Source: PALSA-911 sp963743035
GTDB lineage: Bacteria; Pseudomonadota; Alphaproteobacteria; Acetobacterales; Acetobacteraceae
Reading direction: 5' to 3'
Assembly (NCBI GenBank): GCA_963743035.1
Contig: CAVUOB010000004.1
Location: 310,001-374,000, forward strand
DNA length: 64,000 nucleotides
Part shown: positions 28,364 through 36,730 of the stretch, one piece after another
Layout: each line of letters opens with the position of its first letter
Position numbering within the stretch: the stretch's first letter is position 1
Program-made: the position numbers and the translations under genes
The notes under the pieces: generated by a model
The model's database searches: none
What the model saw: only the letters and a program-made list of their open reading frames with translations
What the model was told of the DNA's origin: nothing

Positions 28364-29106
28364 GGCGGGTTGCGTGCCTGGTCGCACCGGCCCTGTCGGC
28401 GTTGTTGCTCGCCGGCTGCGGCAATCTCTCGCGGCTGTCGGAAATCGGCCGGCCGCCGGAGATGACGCCGACCACCGACCCGACCAAGGACCCGACCTGG
28501 CGGCCCGTCACCATGCCGATGCCGTCGCGCATCGCCGCGCCGGAGGAGGCGAACAGCCTGTGGCGGCCGGGCTCGCGCGCCTTTTTCAAGGACCAGCGCG
28601 CCGCGCAGGTCGGCGATATCGTCACCGTGCTGGTGCAGATGAACGACACGGCCAATCTGCAGAACATCACCGGGGCCAACCGCACCAGCGACCAGGCCAT
28701 GGGCGTGCCGGGGCTGTTCGGGTTTCAGAACCTGCTGAACACGATCCTGCCGAAGCCGATCGACCCTTCCAAGCTGGTCACGCTCAACAGCGCCAGCGAC
28801 GCCAACGGCACCGGCAAGATCCAGCGCAACGAGACCGTGACCCTGCGGCTGGCCGGCGTGGTCACCCAGGTGCTGCCGAACGGCAACCTGGTGGTGGCGG
28901 CGCGGCAGGAATTCCGCGTCAACAGCGAATTGCGCGAGCTGCAGGTGACCGGCGTGATCCGCCCGCAGGACATCGCCAGCGACAACACCGTGCTGCATGA
29001 CCGCATGGCCGAGGCCCGCATCGCCTATGGCGGCCGCGGCCAGCTGACCGAGGTGCAGACCCCCCGCTACGGCCAGCAGCTGCTGGACATCCTGCTGCCG
29101 TTCTAA
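28360..29106 (+). CDS. flgH: Flagellar L-ring lipoprotein FlgH
   Basis: This 248-residue outer-membrane lipoprotein forms the L-ring. The signal peptide ends in a lipobox (LLLAGC, lipidated Cys near residue 23). Conserved sections are SLWRPGSRAFFKDQRAAQVG, DIVTVLVQM, GKIQRNETVTLRLAGVV, QVLPNGNLVVAARQE, VTGVIRPQDIASDNTV and RIAYGGRGQL. The stop codon lies inside the 4-bp target duplication of the IS701 element, so the insertion left the gene intact. No flgI follows, unlike many flagellar operons. Confidence 0.92.
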   Translation: MRRVACLVAPALSALLLAGCGNLSRLSEIGRPPEMTPTTDPTKDPTWRPVTMPMPSRIAAPEEANSLWRPGSRAFFKDQRAAQVGDIVTVLVQMNDTANLQNITGANRTSDQAMGVPGLFGFQNLLNTILPKPIDPSKLVTLNSASDANGTGKIQRNETVTLRLAGVVTQVLPNGNLVVAARQEFRVNSELRELQVTGVIRPQDIASDNTVLHDRMAEARIAYGGRGQLTEVQTPRYGQQLLDILLPF

Positions 29107-30521
29107 CACTACTTTGGCATTTTCTGTTTGACCGGACTGAGGCGCCTGCGGCAGTGGGGACATCGTGACGGATAATGTGGTGGCGCGAACAAGCGGACGC
29201 TGATGGCGCGGCGCAGTTCAGGGAGCGTTGGTCGTGGCGGTGGTGCGTTGAGTGGTAGATTTTCCCCCCGTCCGGCGACTTTGAGGCGCAGGTGCTGGAG
29301 ATAGGCAAAGGCGATGCACGTCATGAGCGCATGTCGATGCAGACCGGTCCAGGATCGCCCTTCGAACCCGCCAAGGCCGAGTTCCTGCTTCAGTTGTTGG
29401 TGCCCCTGCTCGCACACCCAGCGCGCTTTGATCGCCGCGGCCAGGCGCCGGAGCGTGGTTCGGACTGGAAGATTGCTGAGATAGTATTTGCGTTCCCCGC
29501 TACTGCGCCATTCTCCGATGAGCCAGACTTCCTCACCGGGTAAGTGGCCATGACGGGGGCTACGCGGTCCATCGGCCAGCCGCACACGCACTGCCGAAAA
29601 GCGAGCGGCGAGTGGGCCCTTGGTGCCCTGTCTCCAGGTGACGCGGCGCCAAGGGCATTCGGCCAGCACATCTGCGGCGTCCCGGGCGGTCTCACTTGGC
29701 ACGGCATGCAGCCGCGGCTTGCCTCGATCTGCCCGGGGGAAAAGTAAGCCCACGCCGGTCGTGAAAACCTTCAGTGTGCGGGGAACGCCAACCGCCCAAG
29801 ACAAGCCACGCGCGCTGAGCCCTTGTCGGAATGGAGCCCCGCTGCCGTATCCGGCATCAGCCAGAACGCAGCCGAATCGCACCCCGGCCGCCATCAATCG
29901 GTCGATCTCGGTCAGTGCAATCTGCGGTTTGCTTTGCGCGATACACGCGGCCTCCGGCACGCCAGCCCTGGCACACCGTGCAGGATCGTCAGTCCATGTG
30001 CTCGGCAGAAACAGCCGCAAGCCGACCGGCACCGGCACTTCACGCAGAGACAACGTCAGCGACACCAGAGATTGGCAGTTCGCCTGCTTGCCCAGCGCGC
30101 CGCAGTATTGTGCCGCCACCCCGACCGAGCCCGTGCCTTTTTTCGGCAGAGCGGTGTCGTCGATCACCAGCACCGCATCATCGCCACCAACCAGACGATC
30201 AGCCTGTTCAGCCAATACCCGCCACAGCGGTGCATCATCCCAGGCGGGGCTGCTGACGAAATGGTGCAGTTGATCGTGGCCAGCAAGCCCGAGCCGAGCG
30301 GCGATCGGCTGCACGCTCTTGGGGCCGTCCGGACCCAACAACCCTCTCACATACAGCGGCGCCCACTTACTCCGCGTACTGCGCCCAACCACGCCAAGGA
30401 AAGGCGTCAGCCAGGCATCTAGATCCGAACCAAGGTCGCTCGACCGGGACACAGCGCATACTCCACTGAATCCCAGTTCGATACACAAGAGCTTCGTAAT
30501 CGTACAAGTGCCAAAGTAGTG
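29107..30521 (-). mobile_element. Complete IS701-family insertion sequence
   Basis: This 1,415-bp element is bounded by perfect 13-bp terminal inverted repeats, CACTACTTTGGCA (29107-29119 and 30509-30521). It is flanked by a 4-bp duplication CTAA (29103-29106 and 30522-30525), agreeing with the YTAR-type target of the family. It carries one intact transposase, whose stop codon lies inside the left repeat. It sits between the convergent ends of flgH and emrB and damages neither; the intact ends and frame suggest recent insertion. Confidence 0.93.
29109..30488 (-). CDS. IS701-family DDE transposase
   Basis: This is a 459-residue transposase. DDE residues are visible: the first Asp in VLVIDDTALPKKG, the second in VLADAGYGSGAPFRQG, and the Glu in WVCEQGHQQLKQELGLGGFE. 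The N-terminal ~100 residues carry the family helix region (QPIAARLGLAGHDQLHHFVS). The start is taken as TTG, 33 bp inside the right terminus; no better ATG is near. A C-terminal CPHCRRR motif is a possible metal-binding tail. It acts on its own inverted repeats. Confidence 0.92.
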   Translation of the reverse strand: MCIELGFSGVCAVSRSSDLGSDLDAWLTPFLGVVGRSTRSKWAPLYVRGLLGPDGPKSVQPIAARLGLAGHDQLHHFVSSPAWDDAPLWRVLAEQADRLVGGDDAVLVIDDTALPKKGTGSVGVAAQYCGALGKQANCQSLVSLTLSLREVPVPVGLRLFLPSTWTDDPARCARAGVPEAACIAQSKPQIALTEIDRLMAAGVRFGCVLADAGYGSGAPFRQGLSARGLSWAVGVPRTLKVFTTGVGLLFPRADRGKPRLHAVPSETARDAADVLAECPWRRVTWRQGTKGPLAARFSAVRVRLADGPRSPRHGHLPGEEVWLIGEWRSSGERKYYLSNLPVRTTLRRLAAAIKARWVCEQGHQQLKQELGLGGFEGRSWTGLHRHALMTCIAFAYLQHLRLKVAGRGENLPLNAPPPRPTLPELRRAISVRLFAPPHYPSRCPHCRRRLSPVKQKMPK

Positions 30522-30535
30522 CTAAAACGGCGACT

Positions 30536-32140
30536 TTAAAATGGCGACGGGGGGGATCTTCGCATCACGGCGACCAGCAGAAGGCAGACCAGCGCGCCCG
30601 CCGCTGCCGCGGCAAAACCGTCGATATACGACAATACCGCGGCTTGCTGGGCAACCGCCGCGGCCAGCAGCCTTGCGGCCCGGGCCGCCGCTGTGGCGGG
30701 GTCGGCGGCATGGGCTCCAAGCGCGGCGCCATAGGCCGTCAGCCGGTCGGTCGTCACGCCCGCGATGGCGTCGACATGCAAGCCGATAAGATTCGAATGC
30801 ACCTGCTCACGGATCCGTACGAAGCTCTGCATGAATGCCGTTCCCAGCTCGCCGCCGAACAGCCGGGTGATCTGCAGCAGGCTGCCGGCGGTCAGCGCAT
30901 CGGCCGGATTCATGGAGCGGACCGTCAGCACCAGCAGCGCCGTCAGCGCGAGGGATTGGCCCAGGGCCTGAAGGATCTGCGAGGGCAGGAAATCATCGGT
31001 CGCCCATTGGCTGGTCAGCTGCGTCGCCATCAGGCAGGCGACGCCGATCAGGATCGTGCCGGCCGCCAGCACGATCCGCCCCTCGACCCGTCGCAGCAAT
31101 CCGCCGAGCGGCAGGACGATGACCAGCTGCGGCAAGGCAATCCAGAGCAGCACCTCCCCCACCTGCAATTCGCGGAAATTCTGCACCGTCTGCAGATAGG
31201 TAGGGATGATATACGCGGTCGAAAGGATGATGAACCGGAACCCCACCAGGGTCAGCAACAGCCAGGGAAGATTGCCGCGCGCCAGCAGGCGGATATTGAG
31301 GAACGGACGCGGGGCCAGTAATTCGCGGCCGACAAAAACCGCCGTCAGCACGGCGCCGGACGCCAGCAGGCCGACGATCAGGCCGCTGCCGCTCCAATCC
31401 AACCGGTTGCCCTGGTCGAGCCCGGCAAACAGCAAGGAAAACCCGACCATGGCAAAGAGCAGGCCGGGCCAGTCGAGATCGGCGAGGAGTTCGGTTTTGA
31501 TCGCCTCGCGGGGAACGCCATACCAGATGGCGGCGAACATGAACGGCATGATCGCGCAGTACTGCCAGTAGATCCACCGCCAGGACAGATGATCGGAGTA
31601 CCAGCCTTCCAGCGAGGCGGCGACGTTCTGGGAAAGTTCCGAATTCATCGCATAGATCGCCATTCCATACACCACCAGGCGGGCCGGCAGGCTGCGAAGG
31701 ATGTAGCTGACGGTCAGCGGTATGAAGGTGCCGGAGCCGAGGCCGCCGAGGAACTGCGCCACCACCAACGCCGCCAAGTTCGGCGACAGCGGCGCCAGCA
31801 GGCTTGCGGTAAAGAACAGCAGCATGGCGAGCAGCAGAACGCGCCGCACGCCGAACACCGCGCCGAGATAGGGCGAGGCTACGCCGATGCACATCTGGCC
31901 GACGCCGAAGCTGGTCGTGATCCAGGCGCCCTCGTCGAAACCCAGATGCAGGCCGCCGCGCAAATCGGCGAGCCCGAATGTGGTGACGCGGCTGCCGAGT
32001 GTGCTGGCGATGGCGCCCAGCAGCACGCCGACCATGCCGACATAGGGGCGCAACTGGTCGGCGCGCAGTTGCAGATTCGTATCGGCCAGCCTTTGCAGTG
32101 CGATGCCGACCGCGGTGACCGGCGGCAGGGACGCGCTCAT
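30536..32140 (-). CDS. emrB: MFS multidrug efflux permease, DHA2/EmrB family
   Basis: This 534-residue inner-membrane protein has about 14 hydrophobic segments and the DHA2 pattern: GMVGVLLGAIASTLGSRVTT, ITTSFGVGQMCIG, LGGLGSGTFIPLTVSYIL and a central loop, SWRWIYWQY. It would export drugs or other lipophilic compounds using the proton gradient. The start overlaps the emrA stop (ATGA), so the pair forms a coupled tripartite pump lacking its outer-membrane factor here. Its 3' end lies 10 bp from the IS701 duplication but is intact. Confidence 0.88.
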   Translation of the reverse strand: MSASLPPVTAVGIALQRLADTNLQLRADQLRPYVGMVGVLLGAIASTLGSRVTTFGLADLRGGLHLGFDEGAWITTSFGVGQMCIGVASPYLGAVFGVRRVLLLAMLLFFTASLLAPLSPNLAALVVAQFLGGLGSGTFIPLTVSYILRSLPARLVVYGMAIYAMNSELSQNVAASLEGWYSDHLSWRWIYWQYCAIMPFMFAAIWYGVPREAIKTELLADLDWPGLLFAMVGFSLLFAGLDQGNRLDWSGSGLIVGLLASGAVLTAVFVGRELLAPRPFLNIRLLARGNLPWLLLTLVGFRFIILSTAYIIPTYLQTVQNFRELQVGEVLLWIALPQLVIVLPLGGLLRRVEGRIVLAAGTILIGVACLMATQLTSQWATDDFLPSQILQALGQSLALTALLVLTVRSMNPADALTAGSLLQITRLFGGELGTAFMQSFVRIREQVHSNLIGLHVDAIAGVTTDRLTAYGAALGAHAADPATAAARAARLLAAAVAQQAAVLSYIDGFAAAAAGALVCLLLVAVMRRSPPSPF

Positions 32141-33303
32141 CGGTTGCCGTAGGCGGGATTATCGGTTGTCGGGTTGGTGGATGCGGGATTGGCGGGGCCC
32201 GCCGTGTCGATCCTTGCCTCGACCGACATGCCCGGCCGGACCAGCGCGCCCAGGGACGCATTCGCATCCAGGGTGATCTTGACCGGAACCCGCTGCACCA
32301 CCTTGGTGAAATTGCCGGTCGCGTTGTCGGGCGGCAACAGCGCGAAGGTGCTGCCGGTGCCCGGCGACCAGCTATCCACACGGCCGGTCAACTTCAGATC
32401 GGGGAATGCGTCCACGGCGATCCGCGCGGGCTGGCCGAGGCGCACATGGGTCATCTGCGTCTCCTTGAAGTTCGCGATCACCCAAAGATTGGGCAACGGC
32501 ACCACGGCGATCAGCTGCGTGCCGACATTGACGAACTGCCCGGGGCGAACCAGCCTCTGGCCGACCATTCCGTCAGCCGGGGCAACGATCCGGGTATAGC
32601 CGAGACTGTTGCGTGCCAGCGTCACCAACGCTTCGGCGGCGCGAAGCTGGGCCGCGAGCTCGTCGCGCTGCCGGTCGAGACTGGCCAGCAGGGCTCTCTG
32701 CTGATCGAGCTGCGCGTTGTTCAGGCTCAGCTGCGCTTCCGTGCGTTCCCGGTTGGCTTCGGACTGTTCGACCAGCTGCGGCGTGCCGGCGATCCGGCTC
32801 TGCACCAGCTCGCTTTGCCGCCGGGCCTCCAGCGTGTAGCGCACGAGATCCGCGGCGGTCGCGCGGATGGTCGCCTCGGCCTGGCGGATCAGCGCGGTCT
32901 GCACGTCCTTCTGGTTGGCGAGATTGGCCAGGGCCGCCTCGGCGGCGGCCCGGCTTGCTTCGGCCTGTGCCAGCTGGGCGGTATAATCTGCGGCATCGAT
33001 CTCCACCACGAGATCGCCCTTGTGCACGACCTGAAAGTCGCCGACCGGCACGGCGGCAACATAACCCGATACCTTCGACGACAACGGAATCAGGTCGCCT
33101 GCGACAAAGGCATCGGTCGTCGACTCATAGCGCGCGGTGCCGATCCAGCGATTCCAGTGTCCGGCGACGTACCAGGCCAGATAGGCCACCACAACGACCA
33201 GGCCCACACGCAGCAGGGGAAACCCCCAACTGGAAATGGGCGGCCAACGCCGGCTGGGTGGCGGCTTCGGGGACTCTGAAATGCCATCCGTCGCATCAGG
33301 CAT
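32137..33303 (-). CDS. emrA: HlyD/EmrA-type membrane fusion protein
   Basis: This 388-residue periplasmic adaptor has one N-terminal membrane helix (FPLLRVGLVVVVAYLAWYVA). It is followed by the biotinyl-lipoyl-like half (GYVAAVPVGDFQVVHKGDLV), a long alpha-hairpin coiled coil (about 100-215), the second lipoyl half (IVAPADGMVGQRLVRPGQFV) and beta-barrel domains. It links EmrB to an outer-membrane channel. The 237 bp upstream (33304-33540) contain no recognisable gene; no regulator is adjacent. Confidence 0.88.
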   Translation of the reverse strand: MPDATDGISESPKPPPSRRWPPISSWGFPLLRVGLVVVVAYLAWYVAGHWNRWIGTARYESTTDAFVAGDLIPLSSKVSGYVAAVPVGDFQVVHKGDLVVEIDAADYTAQLAQAEASRAAAEAALANLANQKDVQTALIRQAEATIRATAADLVRYTLEARRQSELVQSRIAGTPQLVEQSEANRERTEAQLSLNNAQLDQQRALLASLDRQRDELAAQLRAAEALVTLARNSLGYTRIVAPADGMVGQRLVRPGQFVNVGTQLIAVVPLPNLWVIANFKETQMTHVRLGQPARIAVDAFPDLKLTGRVDSWSPGTGSTFALLPPDNATGNFTKVVQRVPVKITLDANASLGALVRPGMSVEARIDTAGPANPASTNPTTDNPAYGNR

Positions 33304-33540
33304 CGTTCTTATTCTTCCCGCTTCAATTCGCGACCTTCGCGCGCAGGGGCGCCCCCGTGTCCGATGCAGACGCACGAGCTCCGACAAGCGGCCGCGCGGG
33401 GGAGCGAACCTGTCTGCAGATGCTATCCGCAGGCGGCCCGGACTTCCAGAATTCGCTGCATTCCTGCCATGCGGGAAGCCGGCGGGCCGTCTTCGCCTGG
33501 ATGCCCGCCGGGTGGCTATTCGGATCGTTATTCGGGGCGG

Positions 33541-33975
33541 TTATTCGGGGACGAACTCCATCGCGACGCCGTTCATGCAGTAGCGCAGCCCGCTCGGCGC
33601 GGGGCCGTCCTCGAACACATGGCCGAGATGGCCGCCGCATTGGCTGCAATGCACTTCCATCCGGGTCATGAAGAAGCTGCGGTCCTCGGTGGTGGCGACG
33701 GCGCCCTCGATGGGGGTGTGGAAGCTGGGCCAGCCGGTGCCGCTGTTGAACTTGGCGCCGGATGCGAACAGCCTTGTGCCGCAGCCGGCACAGGTGAACA
33801 CGCCGTGGCGCGTCTCGTGGTCGAGCGGGCTGGTGCCGGCGCGCTCCGTGGCGTGCTTGCGCAGCACCGCATAGGCGGCCGGGCTGAGCCTGGCACGCCA
33901 TTCGGCGTCGGGGCGGGTGACGGGATATGCCGCCTCCATTGTGTCCTGCGCGGCACCGCCGAACAGTCTTTTCAT
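33541..33975 (-). CDS. msrB: Peptide-methionine (R)-S-oxide reductase
   Basis: This 144-residue repair enzyme reduces the R epimer of methionine sulfoxide. Two CxxC zinc-binding pairs (FTCAGCGT and HCSQCGGHLGHVFEDG), the substrate segment FNSGTGWPSF and the catalytic Cys in RYCMNGVAM are all present. The start follows a strong GGAGGTG site. No signal peptide is seen, so it is cytoplasmic. It stands as a single gene. Confidence 0.94.
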   Translation of the reverse strand: MKRLFGGAAQDTMEAAYPVTRPDAEWRARLSPAAYAVLRKHATERAGTSPLDHETRHGVFTCAGCGTRLFASGAKFNSGTGWPSFHTPIEGAVATTEDRSFFMTRMEVHCSQCGGHLGHVFEDGPAPSGLRYCMNGVAMEFVPE

Positions 33976-34075
33976 GGCTCACCTCCCGGGTCGGGTCTAC
34001 GCGATCGTTATCCTAGCCTTGCGGACGGGGGCAGGACCACTACGATCCGCGGAAACGACTGGGGGATGAACTAGC

Positions 34076-35254
34076 ATGGCCGCGCTTCGTGACATCTTGC
34101 TGCCCGCGCTGCCGGATGATGCCGCCACGGCGGCGCTGGCCGGGCGCGTGTGGCGCCCGGACCTGTCCGGCCCCTCCGTCGTCGCGGTGCGGGATGGCGA
34201 GTTGTTCGACATCAGCACGCAGTTTCCGACCATGCGCGACCTTTGCGAGGCAGCCGATCCGGCCGCGGCGCTGCGTGCGGCGAACGGCATGCATCTGGGC
34301 AGCGTGGCCGATGCGCTTGCCAACACGCCGCCGGCCGGGCGCGATCCGTCGCTGCCCTGGCTGCTGGCTCCGGTCGATCTTCAGGCGGTCAAGGCCGCCG
34401 GCGTGACCTTCGCCGTTTCCATGATCGAGCGGGTGATCGAGGAGCGCGCCCGCGGCAACCCCGATGCCGCGGGCGCGATCCGCGCCGAGGTGCGGCGCCT
34501 GGTCGGCGACGATCTGGGCCGGCTGAAGCCGGGTTCACCGGAGGCCGCGGCCCTGAAGCAGGTGCTTATCGGCCAGGGCGCCTGGAGCCAGTACCTGGAA
34601 GTGGGCATCGGCCCGGATGCCGAGATCTTCACCAAGTGCCAGCCAATGGCCGCGATCGGCACCGGCATGGACGCCGGCATCCATCCCGGTTCCACCTGGA
34701 ACAACCCGGAGCCGGAGGTGGTGCTGGCCATCGCCTCCGACGGGCGGATCGTCGGCGCGACACTTGGGAACGATGTAAACCTGCGCGATGTGGAGGGCCG
34801 CTCCGCACTGCTGCTGGGCAAGGCCAAGGACAACAACGCCTCCGCCGCCATCGGGCCGCTGCTGCGCCTCTTCGATGCCGGTTTCACGCTGGATGACATC
34901 CGCCGGACGGTCGTGTCGCTGACGGTGGAGGGCGAGGATGATTTCCGGCTGGAGGGATCGTCCTCCATCGCCCGGATCAGCCGCGACCCCGCGGATCTGG
35001 TGGCACAGATGCTGAACGCGCATCACCGTTATCCCGACGGGGCGGCGCTGTTCCTCGGCACGATGTTCGCGCCCACCCAGGACCGCGGCGCGCCCGGCCA
35101 GGGGTTTACCCACAAGGTCGGCGATGTCGTGACGGTCGCCGCGCCGAAGCTGGGCCGGCTGGTGAACCGGATGGAGCGCACGGATCGGTGCGAACCCTGG
35201 GGATTCGGCGCCGGCGCGCTGATGCGGAACCTGGCCGGGCGCGGGCTGCTGTAG
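34076..35254 (+). CDS. Fumarylacetoacetate hydrolase family protein, probable 2-keto-3-deoxy sugar-acid dehydratase
   Basis: This 392-residue protein has the FAH catalytic fold in its C-terminal two-thirds. Metal-ligand acids lie in NNPEPEVVLAIASDGRIVG, with GATLGNDVNLRDVEGRSALL and LGKAKDNNASAAIGPLLRLF following. The length and these segments resemble the sugar-acid branch (for example 2-keto-3-deoxyarabinonate dehydratase) more than tyrosine-pathway FAH. The convergent enolase-superfamily gene 5 bp away would supply a 2-keto-3-deoxy acid, which fits a shared pathway. The exact sugar acid is unknown. Confidence 0.8.
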   Translation: MAALRDILLPALPDDAATAALAGRVWRPDLSGPSVVAVRDGELFDISTQFPTMRDLCEAADPAAALRAANGMHLGSVADALANTPPAGRDPSLPWLLAPVDLQAVKAAGVTFAVSMIERVIEERARGNPDAAGAIRAEVRRLVGDDLGRLKPGSPEAAALKQVLIGQGAWSQYLEVGIGPDAEIFTKCQPMAAIGTGMDAGIHPGSTWNNPEPEVVLAIASDGRIVGATLGNDVNLRDVEGRSALLLGKAKDNNASAAIGPLLRLFDAGFTLDDIRRTVVSLTVEGEDDFRLEGSSSIARISRDPADLVAQMLNAHHRYPDGAALFLGTMFAPTQDRGAPGQGFTHKVGDVVTVAAPKLGRLVNRMERTDRCEPWGFGAGALMRNLAGRGLL

Positions 35255-35259
35255 CCGGC

Positions 35260-36363
35260 CTACTCCAGCACCGCCTCGGTCTTGGCCTTGATCATGGCGA
35301 AGTCGATGGACGCGCCGATGCCAGGCGCGGTCGGAGCGTGCAGCAGCCCGTCCTTGTCGATGCGCAGTTCCTGTTCCAGCCCGTAGCGGTGCGCCCCGTC
35401 GGGCAGCAGCACCTCGAAATAGGTCGTGTTCTTCAGCGCCAGCGCCAGATGCAGATTGGCATAGTTGTTCGCCGAATTGCCGCTGTGGTGGATTTCGTAG
35501 TTCATGCCGAACGCCTCCGCCAGATGCGCGGTCTTCAGCATCGTGGTCAGGCCGCCCTTGTTCGGGATGTCGCCGCGCAGATAGTCGGTGGCGCGTTCGG
35601 TGATCCAGACGGCGTAAGTATCGAGGCCACCGGCGGGATATTCGGTGGCCATGATGGGAATATCTAGCTTCTGCTTCAGGCTGATGTAGTTGTGGATGTC
35701 CTCGTCGGCCAGCGGATCCTCATACCATTTGTAACCAAGACGCTCCACCACCCTGCCGACGCGCAGCGCATCCGGATAGGTGTAGGACCAGGTGGAATCC
35801 AGCATCAGCGTGTAGTCGTCCCCCACCGCGCGGCGCACGTCCTCGCACACCTTGATGTCGATATCGGGATCGCGCGGCGGATGGATCTTGTAGGCGGCCC
35901 AGCCGGCTTCCTTGAACTCCACCGCCTGCGGCGCATAGGCCTGGGACGGCAAGACCTCGGAGCTGGCATAAGCGGGGATGGATTGCCGGAATGTCCCCAT
36001 CAGCGCGTGCACCGGCAGGCCGGCCGCCTTGCCGGCGATGTCCCACAGCGCCACGTCCACGGCGCCGATGGTGCGGTAGGACACGTTGCGCGACACCAGG
36101 CGCAGGCTCTGGTGGATCGCCTCGCGCGCCAGCGGGTCCCTGCCCATCAGCATCGGCTTCAGCGTGCGGATCAGTTGCGGCCCGTCCATCGAGCCGGGAT
36201 TGGCGGCCGAGCCCAGGAAGGCGTTGCCCTCGATCCCCGCATCCGTGCGGATGCGCAGCAGGCCGAGATTGCTGTCCCGTGCCGCGAACGATCCCTGGTG
36301 ATAGCGGGTCGCGGGAATGCCGTCCCAGGTGAAGATGGTCAGCGAGACATGATCGATCTTCAT
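35260..36363 (-). CDS. Mandelate racemase/enolase superfamily sugar-acid dehydratase
   Basis: This 367-residue protein has a capping domain (residues ~1-125) and a TIM-like barrel. Metal ligands appear in order: Asp in TLMLDSTW, Glu in KWYEDPLAD and Glu in IMATEYPAGG. A basic KIH segment precedes the barrel acids, and a catalytic His candidate lies in YEIHHSGNSANNYANLH. It probably removes water from an aldonic or similar acid to give a 2-keto-3-deoxy acid. The start was chosen at the conserved MKIDHVSLTIF; an unconserved open extension lies upstream. It is convergent with the FAH-family gene. Confidence 0.82.
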   Translation of the reverse strand: MKIDHVSLTIFTWDGIPATRYHQGSFAARDSNLGLLRIRTDAGIEGNAFLGSAANPGSMDGPQLIRTLKPMLMGRDPLAREAIHQSLRLVSRNVSYRTIGAVDVALWDIAGKAAGLPVHALMGTFRQSIPAYASSEVLPSQAYAPQAVEFKEAGWAAYKIHPPRDPDIDIKVCEDVRRAVGDDYTLMLDSTWSYTYPDALRVGRVVERLGYKWYEDPLADEDIHNYISLKQKLDIPIMATEYPAGGLDTYAVWITERATDYLRGDIPNKGGLTTMLKTAHLAEAFGMNYEIHHSGNSANNYANLHLALALKNTTYFEVLLPDGAHRYGLEQELRIDKDGLLHAPTAPGIGASIDFAMIKAKTEAVLE

Positions 36364-36437
36364 GCCCGTCCCTCCCGATCCGGCCGGGCATTGCGGCGCC
36401 CGGCCTTTTTGTTGTTTCCGAGCGGACGCCGGGCGGT

Positions 36438-36683
36438 CTACAGGCCCTTGTGCGTTCCGTCGCACATCGGCGATTTGCCGGTGCTCTTGCAGCCGCAGAA
36501 CCAGACGTCGCCGTCCTTTTCGGCCTTGTATTCCATCGGGCGGAACGCGCCGCCCTTGTGCGAGCCGTCGCAGAACGGCTGCTTCGCGGATTTGCCGCAG
36601 GCGCACCACCAATAGGATTTCCCCGCCTCCACCGTCATCTTGAACGGGGATTTCTGGGCAATGACCGGCTGTTCTCCAGACAT
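36438..36683 (-). CDS. CDGSH iron-sulfur domain protein
   Basis: This 81-residue protein carries two CDGSH-type [2Fe-2S] sites, each with three Cys and one His: CACGKSAKQPFCDGSH and CGCKSTGKSPMCDGTH. It is a soluble bacterial relative of mitoNEET with tandem motifs; the function is redox or cluster transfer, not defined here. The chosen ATG gives the usual N-terminus. It lies 47 bp downstream of hyuB on the same strand and may be read with it. Confidence 0.85.
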   Translation of the reverse strand: MSGEQPVIAQKSPFKMTVEAGKSYWWCACGKSAKQPFCDGSHKGGAFRPMEYKAEKDGDVWFCGCKSTGKSPMCDGTHKGL

Positions 36684-36730
36684 GTCGTTTCCTTTTTTCC
36701 GATGCGGGACTTGATCCTGCCCCTTGAAAG

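Noticed and set aside
36383..36410. Hairpin with T-run between the enolase-superfamily gene and the CDGSH gene
   Set aside because: It is oriented as a plus-strand terminator, but both neighbours are on the minus strand and no plus-strand transcript is expected there.
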